Of a stretch of 64,000 nucleotides of DNA, positions 44,000 to 53,144 are shown piece by piece (position 1 is the first letter of the stretch; each line of letters opens with the position of its first letter). This stretch comes from Pseudomonas rhizosphaerae. Its GTDB lineage: Bacteria > Pseudomonadota > Gammaproteobacteria > Pseudomonadales > Pseudomonadaceae. The translations under genes and the position numbers were made by a program. Under the pieces are notes generated by a model. The model was given only the letters and a program-made list of their open reading frames with translations, did no database searches and was not told the origin of the DNA. The DNA is taken from contig NZ_CP009533.1 in assembly GCF_000761155.1 (NCBI RefSeq), positions 310,001-374,000 on the forward strand, written 5' to 3'.

Positions 44000-44931
44000 C
44001 CCCGGACCTGCTCGACAGTCAGCACAGCGACGAGATCGCCGCCTTCCTGGCCGTCGCCAGCCAGGGCTCGTTCGTGGCTGCCGGGCGCTTGCTTCAGCGT
44101 CATCCCACGGTGATTTCCAAACGCCTGGCCGCCATGGAAAAGCGGCTGGGTGTGCGGCTCATGGAGCGCTCGACACGCCAGGTGCGCATCACCGACGTCG
44201 GCGCGAAGCTGGAGCAGCGCTTGCGCTCGGCGCTGTCCCAGATCGTCGAAGCCGAGCAGCAGGCCACGTCCGGCGTGGCGCAGGTGCGCGGCGTCCTGCG
44301 CCTGGCGCTGCCGGCGGCCATGGGACGCCTGTGGGTGGCGCCGCTGCTGCCTGATTTTCTAAGCGCGCACCCTGGCGTGTCGATCATTGCCGACTACAGC
44401 GAACACGTCGTCGACATCATCGAGCAAGGGTATGACCTGGCCTTGCGCATCGGTGAGCTGGAAGACAGCCGATTGATCGCCAACAAGCTCTGCGACCATC
44501 GCCGCCTACTCTGCGCGTCTCCCGCCTACATTGAACAGTTTGGCATGCCGCTGACACCGGGCGATCTGGTACGGCACAACTGCCTGCGCTTCAGCGGGCT
44601 GGCTTCGTTTCCGGAGTGGCGGCTGCACCATGCACAGCGCCAGGAGAGCGTGACGACCCAGGGCACCCTGACCTCCAACGACAGCGAAACCCTGCTCAGC
44701 GCTGCATTGGCGGGCACGGGCATTCTCGGCGCTGGCGAATGGTTGATGAGCCGTCAGCTGGCGTCGGGCGAACTGGTTCAGGTACTGCCCGACTGGCGGC
44801 TCGACTCGGAGGGCGGGGTCTATTTGATACGGCCTTCCTCGAAATTCCCGGCGGCCACGGTCCTCGCATTCAAGGCGTGGATCGAATCCAGATTCGCCAG
44901 TGGGCCGCCTTGGGGGTTGCTACATCCGTAG
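43996..44931 (+). CDS. LysR-family transcriptional regulator
   Basis: A 311-residue LysR regulator of the CrgA/YafC group: HTH at FLAVASQGSFVAAGRLLQRH with HPTVISKRLAAMEKRLG, effector domain after residue 90 (RGVLRLALPAAMGRLWVAPL). It is translationally coupled to the quinone reductase gene. Regulators of this group commonly respond to electrophiles and control adjacent oxidoreductases, although co-direction instead of divergence is less usual. Confidence 0.88.
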   Translation: MTPDLLDSQHSDEIAAFLAVASQGSFVAAGRLLQRHPTVISKRLAAMEKRLGVRLMERSTRQVRITDVGAKLEQRLRSALSQIVEAEQQATSGVAQVRGVLRLALPAAMGRLWVAPLLPDFLSAHPGVSIIADYSEHVVDIIEQGYDLALRIGELEDSRLIANKLCDHRRLLCASPAYIEQFGMPLTPGDLVRHNCLRFSGLASFPEWRLHHAQRQESVTTQGTLTSNDSETLLSAALAGTGILGAGEWLMSRQLASGELVQVLPDWRLDSEGGVYLIRPSSKFPAATVLAFKAWIESRFASGPPWGLLHP

Positions 44932-44957
44932 CGCTGCCATGTCAGTGAATGATCCAG

Positions 44958-45314
44958 TCAAACGATTTGTCCTGACGCCAGCGAGTCGGTAAACGGCATT
45001 GGCCCCTCGACGCTGGCGCGTTGCGCCATCATCAGGCCGCGGATCTTGTTCTTCACTTCAGTCAGTTCGACATGGGCGGCGGACAGATCGCGTTGGTAGG
45101 AAGCCAGCAGGTGCAGTGCCTGGTCGCGCTGCAGTGCGGTGACGCCATGGATTTCCACCAGTTTGGCGATATTGGCCCGCGCTCGGCGCAATTCGCTTGC
45201 CACCTCTTCGTACTCGGCCTGCACTAGGTCGGCCTGCTGCTTCCACATCTGTGCTTCGGTGGGCACGCCCAGGCACCCGAAGTCTTCTTCTTCTCTGTCC
45301 ATGTCACTGCTCAT
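44958..45314 (-). CDS. Small coiled-coil protein, unknown
   Basis: A 118-residue soluble protein. Residues 20-95 are strongly helical with heptad-like spacing (QADLVQAEYEEVASELRRARANIAKL). Start choices include ATG at 45314 (MSSDMDREE) and 45302; neither has a strong Shine-Dalgarno. No signal peptide, no known family. Convergent with the LysR gene. Confidence 0.5.
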   Translation of the reverse strand: MSSDMDREEEDFGCLGVPTEAQMWKQQADLVQAEYEEVASELRRARANIAKLVEIHGVTALQRDQALHLLASYQRDLSAAHVELTEVKNKIRGLMMAQRASVEGPMPFTDSLASGQIV

Positions 45315-45350
45315 AACTACTGGTTGCGCATACAGTAGTTCAGCCAGCAC

Positions 45351-45906
45351 TCGGGCTCAAGAGAACGGCGACGCACGGGGGCTAATACCATGTTCTCCTT
45401 GCGTTGAACCGCGTGGGCGGCAGGCGTTCAGCTAGAGCGCTCGGCTTGGAAAGGGCGGAACCACGTCACAGTAGTATCACATTGATATTAAAGACTTGGA
45501 AAACTCGACCGATACCCCTATCACTGAGCAACGGCAGAAAATGGCTATGTGCCACTATTTGTGTTGTCAGTTTGCAATGAGTGATGGCACAATGTCATCA
45601 CTGGTCATTACGTCCCCTGAATCGAGGGTCGTAGTGCCTTGGTTGGTCCGGCATGGCACGCAAAGCCTATAAAGACATTGCGTTCATGTCCGCTGACACC
45701 CGATCACGCTGTCAATCACGATCCGACAGGATCGCCAGGGAACAATGGCGGCCTGGATCACCGCGTAGCGCTATATGAATGCGCCGGTATCCAGGGTCTT
45801 TACAAACACTCGCGCAAGCGAACCTATTCTCATCCAGAGGGGTGAGAACCACGCAAGCAAGGTTGCTTTTATAATCCCAGAAATGGGATTGCTACATTGG
45901 AACACA
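45351..45906. other. Non-coding interval with inverted repeats
   Basis: No convincing gene. AGTGATG (45580-45586) and CATCACT (45596-45602) form a 7-base inverted repeat; closer to the lipoprotein gene lies a TATAAT-like box at about 45870 and a perfect hairpin at 45873-45890. Confidence 0.4.
45873..45890. promoter_or_regulatory. Palindrome upstream of protease-like lipoprotein
   Basis: AATCCCA-GAAA-TGGGATT is a perfect 7-base inverted repeat 16 bases before the ATG and overlapping a TATAAT-like box. It could be an operator or a leader hairpin near the ribosome binding site. Confidence 0.4.
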
Positions 45907-46554
45907 ATGAATCGATCTATCTGCCTGACGCTCGGTCTGCTTCTTTCCGGCTGTAATGGCATCCCAACTCCCTTTGTCAGCGATGCCGCCTACAAAGACG
46001 CTTTCATGGTCACCTCAAGCCTTCCCGCCCCTCTCCTGTATCAGGCCTCGGCCGTGCAATGGAACGAGGACTACGCAGTTTCCGCCAAGCACACACCTTA
46101 CCTCAGTGACGTTGCGCACCGGGGTCGTGGCGATGTGGTCTTCATCAAGCGCAAGGCCCCTTCGGCACCGCACTGGCGCCAGGCCTCGGTCGGCGAGAGC
46201 GTCACTGCCGTCGGTTACAGCCCGTTGCTGATGCCCGTCAAAGGCAGCGGTCACGTGAAGGAGGGCAAGCTGATGCTCAAGAACCTGAACGATGGCGTGC
46301 TCTATTCCATCCATGATGGTCCGAGTGCCATGGGCATGTCGGGCGGTCCGGTGTATGCCGATGATGGCTCCGTGGTTGGCATGACGGTGGCCTTCGTGCC
46401 CACGCGCTATACCGAGTCCATGACCAACACCGATCTGGCCGATGCCAAACGCGTGAGCGTGTTCATGAGCTACAAGGAAATCGAGAAGGAATGGCGTCGC
46501 TTTCAGGGTGACGTCAAGGTACCGGCCCCGGTTGCAGGCTACGTGATACGTTGA
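45907..46554 (+). CDS. Trypsin-like-fold lipoprotein
   Basis: A 215-residue lipoprotein (signal peptide NRSICLTLGLLLSGC, lipobox LLSGC). The mature part shows a serine-protease pattern: His in AVSAKHTPYL, Asp in RGRGDVVFI and Ser in MGMSGGPVYADDGSVVGM (GxSGGP). This suggests a chymotrypsin-fold protein anchored in the envelope, with a possibly intact triad. The second mature residue is Asn, favouring the outer membrane. The ATG at 45907 is preferred because it starts the signal peptide. Confidence 0.7.
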   Translation: MNRSICLTLGLLLSGCNGIPTPFVSDAAYKDAFMVTSSLPAPLLYQASAVQWNEDYAVSAKHTPYLSDVAHRGRGDVVFIKRKAPSAPHWRQASVGESVTAVGYSPLLMPVKGSGHVKEGKLMLKNLNDGVLYSIHDGPSAMGMSGGPVYADDGSVVGMTVAFVPTRYTESMTNTDLADAKRVSVFMSYKEIEKEWRRFQGDVKVPAPVAGYVIR

Positions 46555-46611
46555 ATGGGTTGCGCAAGGGCAGGAGTGTTGTCGAGGCGGGGGGCGTGGC
46601 AGGAGAAGCAC

Positions 46612-46642
46612 GGCTCGGGCGGCCTTGGCAGCCGCCCGAGCC
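46612..46642. terminator. Hairpin between convergent genes
   Basis: GGCTCGGGCGGC and GCCGCCCGAGCC are perfect 12-base arms with a 7-base loop, located between the convergent lipoprotein and four-helix-bundle genes. It lacks a T-tract on either side but probably ends or stabilises both transcripts. Confidence 0.55.
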
Positions 46643-46648
46643 CTTCAC

Positions 46649-47110
46649 TCATTTCTGAGCGCGAGCTGCGTCACGCAGGGCCTTGATCTTGTCATGGTTG
46701 CGCATTACGCCTTCGAATTGCTTCTGGATCAGGGCGTGTGCCTCAGGGGTCACGTCCTTGTTTTCCAGAGCCTTGGTGTAGCTTTTCTTGGCTACGTCTT
46801 CGCCACGCTCGGCTTCGTTGAGCAGGGCAACGTCGTCTTTGCCAGTGATGGCCGACTTCAGGTCGACCCAACGGCGGTGCAGGTCGCCAGCAACGCTGGT
46901 GGTGGTTTCAGCCTCGCCACCCAGTTGACGGACGTAGGCTTGCAGCTCGGCAGCGCCGGAGGCGGTGTCAGCGGCAGCGGTGGTGAAAACGCCTTTGAGC
47001 TCGACGTTCTTGGTGTTCTCGGCGAGATCCTTGAAACCAGCCTCACCATCTTTCGATGTCTCGATGAGGTCGTTGAGTACCTTGATCGTTTCTTTATGAG
47101 CGTCGGTCAT
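46649..47110 (-). CDS. PA2169-family four-helix-bundle protein (DUF2383)
   Basis: A 153-residue cytoplasmic helical protein starting MTDAHKETIKVLNDLIETSK with RGEDVAKKSYTKALENKDVTP further on, the pattern of PA2169-like proteins of the ferritin-like DUF2383 family, often stress- or stationary-phase-induced in Pseudomonas. The ATG at 47110 follows GGAGATTTTGAA. Function undetermined. Confidence 0.82.
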   Translation of the reverse strand: MTDAHKETIKVLNDLIETSKDGEAGFKDLAENTKNVELKGVFTTAAADTASGAAELQAYVRQLGGEAETTTSVAGDLHRRWVDLKSAITGKDDVALLNEAERGEDVAKKSYTKALENKDVTPEAHALIQKQFEGVMRNHDKIKALRDAARAQK

Positions 47111-47298
47111 TTCAAAATCTCCGTGATGGACGGTCTGGCTCAGACCCAAGAGGCAGCCATGGCGTATGCATGGTACGTACGCTGTGATTAGGTAGCCCTG
47201 TTCTGCCGAAGGTTCCGATTTTTTTGCGATCGATGTGCGAAAGAGGGCTCGAGTCCGCCCGTCCAAGGTCGCTTGGATTCCCCAGACGTCCCGGAAAC

Positions 47299-49413
47299 TC
47301 AGGGGCTTGGCGCTGTCGCGTCAGCCAATTGCCGGACCAGCTTATCCAATTCGTCGAGTTCGAACGGTTTGCGCAGTACTACTGCCCCGGCAATGGCGTC
47401 CAGCGCCAGAGTGTCGGCGTAACCGCTGATGAAGATGATTGGTAACTGCGGAACGAACTGGCGGGCCTTGCGTGCCAGTTCGGCGCCGTTCATCTCCGGC
47501 ATCAGGAAGTCGATGACGGCCACGGCGCACTGCGTGTGTCCCAGTATCGCCAATGCCTTGCTGCCGCGATCGACTTCGAGCACCTGATAGCCTCGGCCAC
47601 GCAGGTCGTCCACCAGCACCGTGCGCACTGCATCGTCGTCGTCGACGATCAGCACGGGGTGGGCGAGGGGGGTGGACGGCGCAGTCACCAACGTTGGCAC
47701 CGCACCCAGCGAGGATGCCCGTGGCCGCTCGGCCGCCGGCAATACCAGCTCGAACGTCGAGCCCTGGCCCGGTTCACTGGTGATCTTCAGATCCCCGCCG
47801 CATTGACGGCACAGGCCGTAGACCTGTGCCAGACCCAGGCCGGTGCCGCGCCCGGATTCCTTGGTGGTGAAAAACGGCTCGCACGCCTTGGCCAGGACCT
47901 CTGGTGACATGCCAGTGCCGCTGTCGCTGACATGGATCGATACCGTGGGCGGCACGCCCGGTGGAGTGGTCGGCGAGCATTTGACGGTGAACCAACCGCC
48001 TTCGGGCATTGCATCCCTGGCGTTCAGGGCCAGGTTGAGGATGGCCATTTCCAACTGCAAGGGGTCGGTGCTGACGAACAGGCTGCGGTTTGGCGTCTGC
48101 ATGTCGATGTTGATGTCCGGTCCCAGCGCGTTGCCGACCAGTTCGAAAGCAGCGGTGACGGTATCGGCGAGGTTCACCGCCGATACATTCAGCCGCTGGG
48201 TGCGTGAGAACGCCAGCAACTGCCCGGTCAGGCGAATGCCTTTTTCCGTGGACAGCGTGGCCCGCGTCACGTACTTCAATGCCTTGGGATCGCTTTCGAC
48301 GTGGCGATGGAGCAATTCGAGGTTGCCGGAAATGCCCATCAGCAGGTTGTTGAAATCATGGGCGATGCCCCCTGTCAGTTGCCCCACTGCGTCCAGGCGC
48401 TGGGCACGGTTCATTGCCTGTTCGGCAACGATGCGTTGTGCCGACTCCTGTTCCAGTTCGACTCGCTTCTGGTCCAGCTCCAGTTCCAGTCGCTGCCTGA
48501 TGGTGGTTTCCAGGCGGCGCTGCTTGAGCCGTTGCAGGTCCAGGCGGGCGGTGACTCGGCCGTCCTTGATGATCAGGATGACCAGCGGCATGAACACCGT
48601 GGCTACCACCAGCGCCAACGCCGCAGGCGCGCCGATGGCCTGAGCGTTGATGGCCGACAGCAACATCCAGCCGATTACCGGCAGGATGGCGGTCAGCAGC
48701 AACTGGCGACGGGTCACGGCGCCGGCACGATTGCTCAGCGTGACCACGTTCAACCAGCCCTGGTCGGCCTGGAACAGCATCATCGACACTGCCAGGCAGA
48801 CCAGTGCCAGGGCCGTGTGCACCGCCATGGCGTTGAACAGCAGCACCGAGTACAGGTCTTTCACGCCATAGGCATAGCCCAGCAGGCCGATGCCGGCCAC
48901 ACCGAAAGCCAGCAGGGCAAGCACGTCGCAGGCCTTGTGGCGACCGCCGAGCTGAGCCATGCGGGCCACGGCCAGCAGCGCCAGGCAGGTTGCCGTGGCG
49001 GGTGAAACGTTGCCGATGACCAGGCTTGATGGCGCAAACAACCAATCGTTGACCGGATGACTGAAAATGTCTGCGCCGGTGAGCAGGTGCGCGCCCAGCA
49101 AGGCAAAAGCGATGCTTGCGGCGACTCCGGCGAGTAGCCAGCTGGGTCCCGCGCGGCGTCCCAGAAGGTTGGAAAGCGCCAGTCCGCAAAGGGCCATGGC
49201 GGTCAACGGCGACATGCCCCTCAAACCTGGAATCAAATGGTTCAGCAGGGGTTCACCCAGGGTGTACTCGCACAGCGCTGTGGCACCGGTAAGCAGCGTC
49301 ACCCATGCCAGCAATTTGGCGACCCACCTGACCGAGGTGGCGGCGTGCAGACGGCTCAATCCCCAACCAGAGGTCTGTGCTCCGGTGTCCAGGTTGTCGT
49401 CGGGAGCAGGCAT
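47299..49413 (-). CDS. Hybrid sensor histidine kinase/response regulator
   Basis: A 704-residue membrane kinase: about eight hydrophobic segments (residues 30-280) form a MASE-like sensor, then a coiled coil (RLELELDQKRVELEQESAQR), the H-box LTGGIAHDFNNLLMGI, an ATPase domain (LNARDAMPEGG; SDSGTGMSPEV; GRGTGLGLAQVYG) and a C-terminal receiver with phospho-acceptor Asp in VAVIDFLMPEMNG. The HDFNNLL type is of the NtrB-like HisKA group. No output regulator is adjacent. The ATG at 49413 follows GGAGG at 10-base spacing. Confidence 0.9.
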   Translation of the reverse strand: MPAPDDNLDTGAQTSGWGLSRLHAATSVRWVAKLLAWVTLLTGATALCEYTLGEPLLNHLIPGLRGMSPLTAMALCGLALSNLLGRRAGPSWLLAGVAASIAFALLGAHLLTGADIFSHPVNDWLFAPSSLVIGNVSPATATCLALLAVARMAQLGGRHKACDVLALLAFGVAGIGLLGYAYGVKDLYSVLLFNAMAVHTALALVCLAVSMMLFQADQGWLNVVTLSNRAGAVTRRQLLLTAILPVIGWMLLSAINAQAIGAPAALALVVATVFMPLVILIIKDGRVTARLDLQRLKQRRLETTIRQRLELELDQKRVELEQESAQRIVAEQAMNRAQRLDAVGQLTGGIAHDFNNLLMGISGNLELLHRHVESDPKALKYVTRATLSTEKGIRLTGQLLAFSRTQRLNVSAVNLADTVTAAFELVGNALGPDINIDMQTPNRSLFVSTDPLQLEMAILNLALNARDAMPEGGWFTVKCSPTTPPGVPPTVSIHVSDSGTGMSPEVLAKACEPFFTTKESGRGTGLGLAQVYGLCRQCGGDLKITSEPGQGSTFELVLPAAERPRASSLGAVPTLVTAPSTPLAHPVLIVDDDDAVRTVLVDDLRGRGYQVLEVDRGSKALAILGHTQCAVAVIDFLMPEMNGAELARKARQFVPQLPIIFISGYADTLALDAIAGAVVLRKPFELDELDKLVRQLADATAPSP

Positions 49414-49649
49414 CGGCACTGGGCCTCCGTGGTTGCGTGGGTGATCGAGGGCAGATCGGTGTGCAGCCATTGCAACCTGGCCATGTCCTTTGTAGAGCCA
49501 ACGCCGCCAAGTCTCAAGCGTTTGGCGATGTTCATCACTGCGAGAAGCTAGGCCCCCAACTGGACAGGCGGGGAATCGTTGCCAACTGGCAAACCCCTGT
49601 GCAGCCCAGCAATCTGGCAATGCCCGGCCGTTCATACGCAGAGATCAGC

Positions 49650-50075
49650 ATGATACACATTCAACAGGTACACGATGTCGTTGCACGAACGCTGTGGGGC
49701 GAGGCCCGTGGCGAAGGCATCGCAGGCCAGATCGCCGTGGCGTGGGTCATCCGCAACCGTGTGCATGACACCCATGCGCGATCGTGGTGGGGCGAGGGCT
49801 ACATCGGCGTGTGCCGCAAACCCTGGCAGTTCAGTTGCTGGAACCTGCGCGATCCCAACTACCCCTACGTCAGCGGTGCTCGTCCCATTGCGCCAGCGCA
49901 ATGGGCGCAAGCCCTGGCGGTGGCCGAGCAGGTCGTGGCGGGCCGCGTGGCAGACCCTACCGACGGTGCCACCCATTACCACGCCGTGAGCCTATGCCCA
50001 CCTCCGGCCTGGACCAAAGGCGCCAACTGCACGCTCGTGCTGGGCGGTCATGCGTTCTTCAAGGACGTGCCGTGA
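49650..50075 (+). CDS. SleB-type cell wall hydrolase (Hydrolase_2)
   Basis: A 141-residue protein with the SleB/Hydrolase_2 fold: VARTLWGEARGEGIAGQIAVAW with the catalytic Glu in WGEARGE, VCRKPWQFSCWN and the C-terminal GATHYHA. The family cleaves peptidoglycan glycan strands as lytic transglycosylases. There is no signal peptide, so release may need lysis or a holin; prophage-type use is possible, but no other phage genes are near. The ATG follows GAGATCAGC. Confidence 0.82.
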   Translation: MIHIQQVHDVVARTLWGEARGEGIAGQIAVAWVIRNRVHDTHARSWWGEGYIGVCRKPWQFSCWNLRDPNYPYVSGARPIAPAQWAQALAVAEQVVAGRVADPTDGATHYHAVSLCPPPAWTKGANCTLVLGGHAFFKDVP

Positions 50076-50192
50076 GCCAAGGCATGGCTTGGCAACTCTA
50101 CCCAGTGTTACCGCCTCTGCAACAGTGTTTCGCCATGCAGCGCTATGGCGATTTGTCGCAGTTGGGGGTTTTTTTTGATATCGTTGCGTAAC

Positions 50193-50206
50193 TAACTAAT
50201 TAGTTA
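50193..50206. promoter_or_regulatory. Perfect 14-base palindrome upstream of gcd
   Basis: TAACTAATTAGTTA is a perfect palindrome about 160 bases before the gcd start. Short AT-rich palindromes of this shape are typical TetR-family operators. No TetR gene is present in this window. Confidence 0.45.
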
Positions 50207-50368
50207 ATGCTGTAGCGGCGCCTGGTTCCTTGCTGGGGACATCGACGGGCAGCCGCACAGGTCGTGGAACCATGTCACCCATCGTGTCATGACAAGCGTG
50301 TCTTACAGGCTTGCCTACACTGTGTTCGACCTTCCAGAAACGTTCATGCGTCAACAGGATCATGCAAC

Positions 50369-52792
50369 ATGACTAAGCCTCAACCTTCGCCATCGGTGCG
50401 CCGTTGGCCCATCTGGGCCGCTGCCTTGGGCGTACTCGTATTCGGACTGCTCTACCTGGCAGGCGGCGGCTACCTTGCCGCGCTGGGCGGGAGTTGGTAC
50501 TTCCTGCTGGCCGGACTGGGCATGACCGTCGCCGCCATCGCCCTGTTCAAGTCACGCCTCTTGGGCGCCTGGCTGTTCGCCGCCGTCATGGTGCTGTCGG
50601 TGATCTGGGCACTGGTCGACGCCGGGCTGAACTTCTGGCCACAGATTTCCCGTCTGTTCGCCCCGGCCGTCTTGAGCCTGGTGGTGGCACTGGCCTATCC
50701 GACCTTGCGTCGCGCCAATGGCCTCAATGGCGGGCGCGCTGGCTATGTGCTCGGCGCCGTGCTGGCGGTGGCGGTGGTTGCCGGCGGCGCCGGCATGTTC
50801 GTGCCGCACGCTTCGGTCTCGCCGACCGGTGAAGGCCCGGGCCTGACCCAGGTCAACCCAGCCAGCGCGCAGAAAGACTGGGCCCATTACGGCAACGACG
50901 AAGGCGGCAACCGCTTCGCCGCCCTGGACCAGATCAACCGCGACAACGTCGCCAGCCTGGTACCGGCCTGGACCTACCACACCGGTGACGTCGCCATCAG
51001 CAACGGCAACGGCGCGGAAGACCAGGCCACACCGCTGCAGGTGGGCGACAAGGTCTTCGTCTGTACACCGCACAACAACATCATCGCGCTCAACGCCGAC
51101 ACCGGCAAAGAGCTGTGGAAAAACGAGATCAATGCCCAGGCTGCGGTCTGGCAACGTTGCCGCGGCCTGGCGTATTTCGACGCCAGCAGCCCAGTGGTTG
51201 AGTCCAGTGAAGGCAACACGCCGGTCCAGGCCGTGTCGGTCGCGCCCGGCGCCAACTGCCAGCGTCGCCTGCTGACCAACACCATCGATGCGCGTCTGAT
51301 TGCCATTGACGCCGACACCGGCGAGTTCTGCCAAGGCTTCGGTACCAACGGCCAAGTGGATCTGAAAGCCGGCCTGGGCAGTGTCCCGGATGCCTACTAT
51401 CAGTTGTCGTCCGCGCCGTTGATGGCGGGCACTACCGTAGTGGTCGGCGGCCGCGTCGCCGATAACGTGCAGGCCGACATGCCCGGTGGCGTGATCCGTG
51501 GTTTCGACGTGATCACCGGCGAAATGCGCTGGGCCTTTGACCCTGGCAATCCTGAAGACAAGCAAGCGCCTACCGGCGACAACACTTACGTACGCAGCAC
51601 GCCCAACAGCTGGGCACCGATGTCGTACGATCCGAAGATGAACACCGTGTTCCTGCCCATGGGCAGCTCGTCCACCGACATCTACGGTGTCGAGCGTACG
51701 GCGCTGGATCACCGCTACGGTGCTTCGATCCTGGCGCTGAACGCGACCACGGGCGAGGAGAAGTGGGTCTATCAGACCGTGCACAACGATCTGTGGGACT
51801 TCGACCTGCCGATGCAGCCCACCTTGATGGACTTCCCCAAGCCCGATGGCAGCAGTGTGCCAGCGGTGGTGATTGGTACCAAGGCCGGGCAGATCTATGT
51901 GCTGGACCGCGCCACCGGTCAACCGCTGACCGCCGTGCAGGACATTCCGGTCAAGGGCTCGGACATTCCTGGCGAACCCTATGCCAAGACCCAGCCGTTG
52001 TCGGTAGGCATGCCGCAGATCGGCGCGCAACACCTGACCGAATCGGACATGTGGGGTGCCACGCCGTTCGACCAGATGCTGTGCCGTATCTCCTTCAAGA
52101 AGATGCGCTATGAAGGCTTGTACACCGCGCCGGGCACCGATGTGTCGCTCAGCTTCCCAGGTTCCCTGGGTGGGATGAACTGGGGCAGCCTGTCGACCGA
52201 TCCGGTACATGGCTTCATCTTCGTCAACGACATGCGCCTGGGCCTCTGGGTGCAGATGGTGCCGCAGCAGAAGGACGCCAAGGCATCTTCGGGTGGCGAA
52301 GCGCTGAACACCGGCATGGGTGCGGTGCCGCTCAAGGGCACGCCGTATGCGGTGAACAAGAACCGCTTCCTGTCCATCGCCGGCATTCCGTGCCAGGCGC
52401 CGCCGTTCGGCACCTTGACCGCGATCGACATGAAGACCCAGAAAGTCGCCTGGCAAGTGCCCGTCGGTACCGTGCAAGACACCGGTCCGCTGGGTGTGAA
52501 GATGGGCCTGCCGTTGCCGATCGGCATGCCGACGCTGGGTGGCACGCTGTCGACCCAGGGTGGTCTGGTGTTCATTGCCGGTACCCAGGACTACTACCTG
52601 CGCGCGTTTAACTCGGCCACCGGTGAAGAGGCCTGGAAAGCCCGTCTGCCGGTTGGCAGCCAGGGCGGTCCGATGACCTTCGTCTCGCCCAAGACCGGCA
52701 AGCAGTACGTGGTCATCACCGCTGGCGGCGCGCGCCAGTCCCCAGACCGCGGCGACTACGTGATCGCCTACGCACTGCCCGACAAGAAGTAA
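50369..52792 (+). CDS. gcd: PQQ-dependent membrane glucose dehydrogenase
   Basis: An 807-residue quinoprotein of the inner membrane. Five hydrophobic segments in the first 150 residues anchor it, and the rest is a periplasmic eight-bladed propeller with PQQ repeats (DWAHYGNDEGGNRFAALDQI; ALDHRYGASILALNATTGEEKWVYQ; VHNDLWDFDLPMQPTL). It oxidises glucose and other aldoses to lactones, passing electrons to ubiquinone. The ATG at 50369 starts a basic N-terminus before helix 1. The length is right for the family. It sits near sugar-acid catabolic genes. Confidence 0.95.
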   Translation: MTKPQPSPSVRRWPIWAAALGVLVFGLLYLAGGGYLAALGGSWYFLLAGLGMTVAAIALFKSRLLGAWLFAAVMVLSVIWALVDAGLNFWPQISRLFAPAVLSLVVALAYPTLRRANGLNGGRAGYVLGAVLAVAVVAGGAGMFVPHASVSPTGEGPGLTQVNPASAQKDWAHYGNDEGGNRFAALDQINRDNVASLVPAWTYHTGDVAISNGNGAEDQATPLQVGDKVFVCTPHNNIIALNADTGKELWKNEINAQAAVWQRCRGLAYFDASSPVVESSEGNTPVQAVSVAPGANCQRRLLTNTIDARLIAIDADTGEFCQGFGTNGQVDLKAGLGSVPDAYYQLSSAPLMAGTTVVVGGRVADNVQADMPGGVIRGFDVITGEMRWAFDPGNPEDKQAPTGDNTYVRSTPNSWAPMSYDPKMNTVFLPMGSSSTDIYGVERTALDHRYGASILALNATTGEEKWVYQTVHNDLWDFDLPMQPTLMDFPKPDGSSVPAVVIGTKAGQIYVLDRATGQPLTAVQDIPVKGSDIPGEPYAKTQPLSVGMPQIGAQHLTESDMWGATPFDQMLCRISFKKMRYEGLYTAPGTDVSLSFPGSLGGMNWGSLSTDPVHGFIFVNDMRLGLWVQMVPQQKDAKASSGGEALNTGMGAVPLKGTPYAVNKNRFLSIAGIPCQAPPFGTLTAIDMKTQKVAWQVPVGTVQDTGPLGVKMGLPLPIGMPTLGGTLSTQGGLVFIAGTQDYYLRAFNSATGEEAWKARLPVGSQGGPMTFVSPKTGKQYVVITAGGARQSPDRGDYVIAYALPDKK

Positions 52793-52819
52793 GTAACCCG
52801 CCCATCGCCGCTGCCACAC

Positions 52820-53130
52820 CCCTGTAGCAGCGGCGCAAGCCGCGTCATCGGTATACGCGGTGAACCAGGCAAACCGCGTCGCGTTTTTCGCGGCCACAGA
52901 CCGCTCCTACAGGGTCGGTGGCGATGGTGTTTGTGGGAGCGGTCATCGGCCGCGAATCGGCGACGCGGTGAACCAGGCAAACCGCGTCGCGCCTTTCGCG
53001 GCCACGGACCGCTCCTACACGATCAGCGCACGCCGGTGTTTGTGGGAGCGGTCATCGGCCGCGAATCGACGACGCGGTGAACCAGGCAAACCGCGTCGCG
53101 CCTTTCGCGGGCAGAGCCCGCTCCCACATG
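52820..53130. repeat. Tandem REP-like repeat array
   Basis: Three copies of CGCGGTGAACCAGGCAAACC begin near 52856, 52964 and 53073, giving a period of about 109 bases. Each unit includes CGCGGCCAC-GACCGCTCCTAC and TGTGGGAGCGGTCATCGGCC elements; the last unit ends in the GCGGGC-AGA-GCCCGC type REP. The array fills the space between convergent gcd and the Gre-like gene. Confidence 0.75.
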
Positions 53131-53144
53131 ACCTGCACAATGCT

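Noticed and set aside
49650..50075. Prophage lysis gene
   Set aside because: No holin, spanin, integrase or structural phage gene is nearby; SleB-type hydrolases also occur as ordinary chromosomal genes.
50552..52897. Very long open frame antisense to gcd
   Set aside because: It is a GC-bias shadow of the well-supported gcd gene; its translation is low-complexity and matches no family.
52820..53130. CRISPR array
   Set aside because: The repeated units are about 109 bases, made of palindromic REP pieces without unique spacers, and no cas genes are present.
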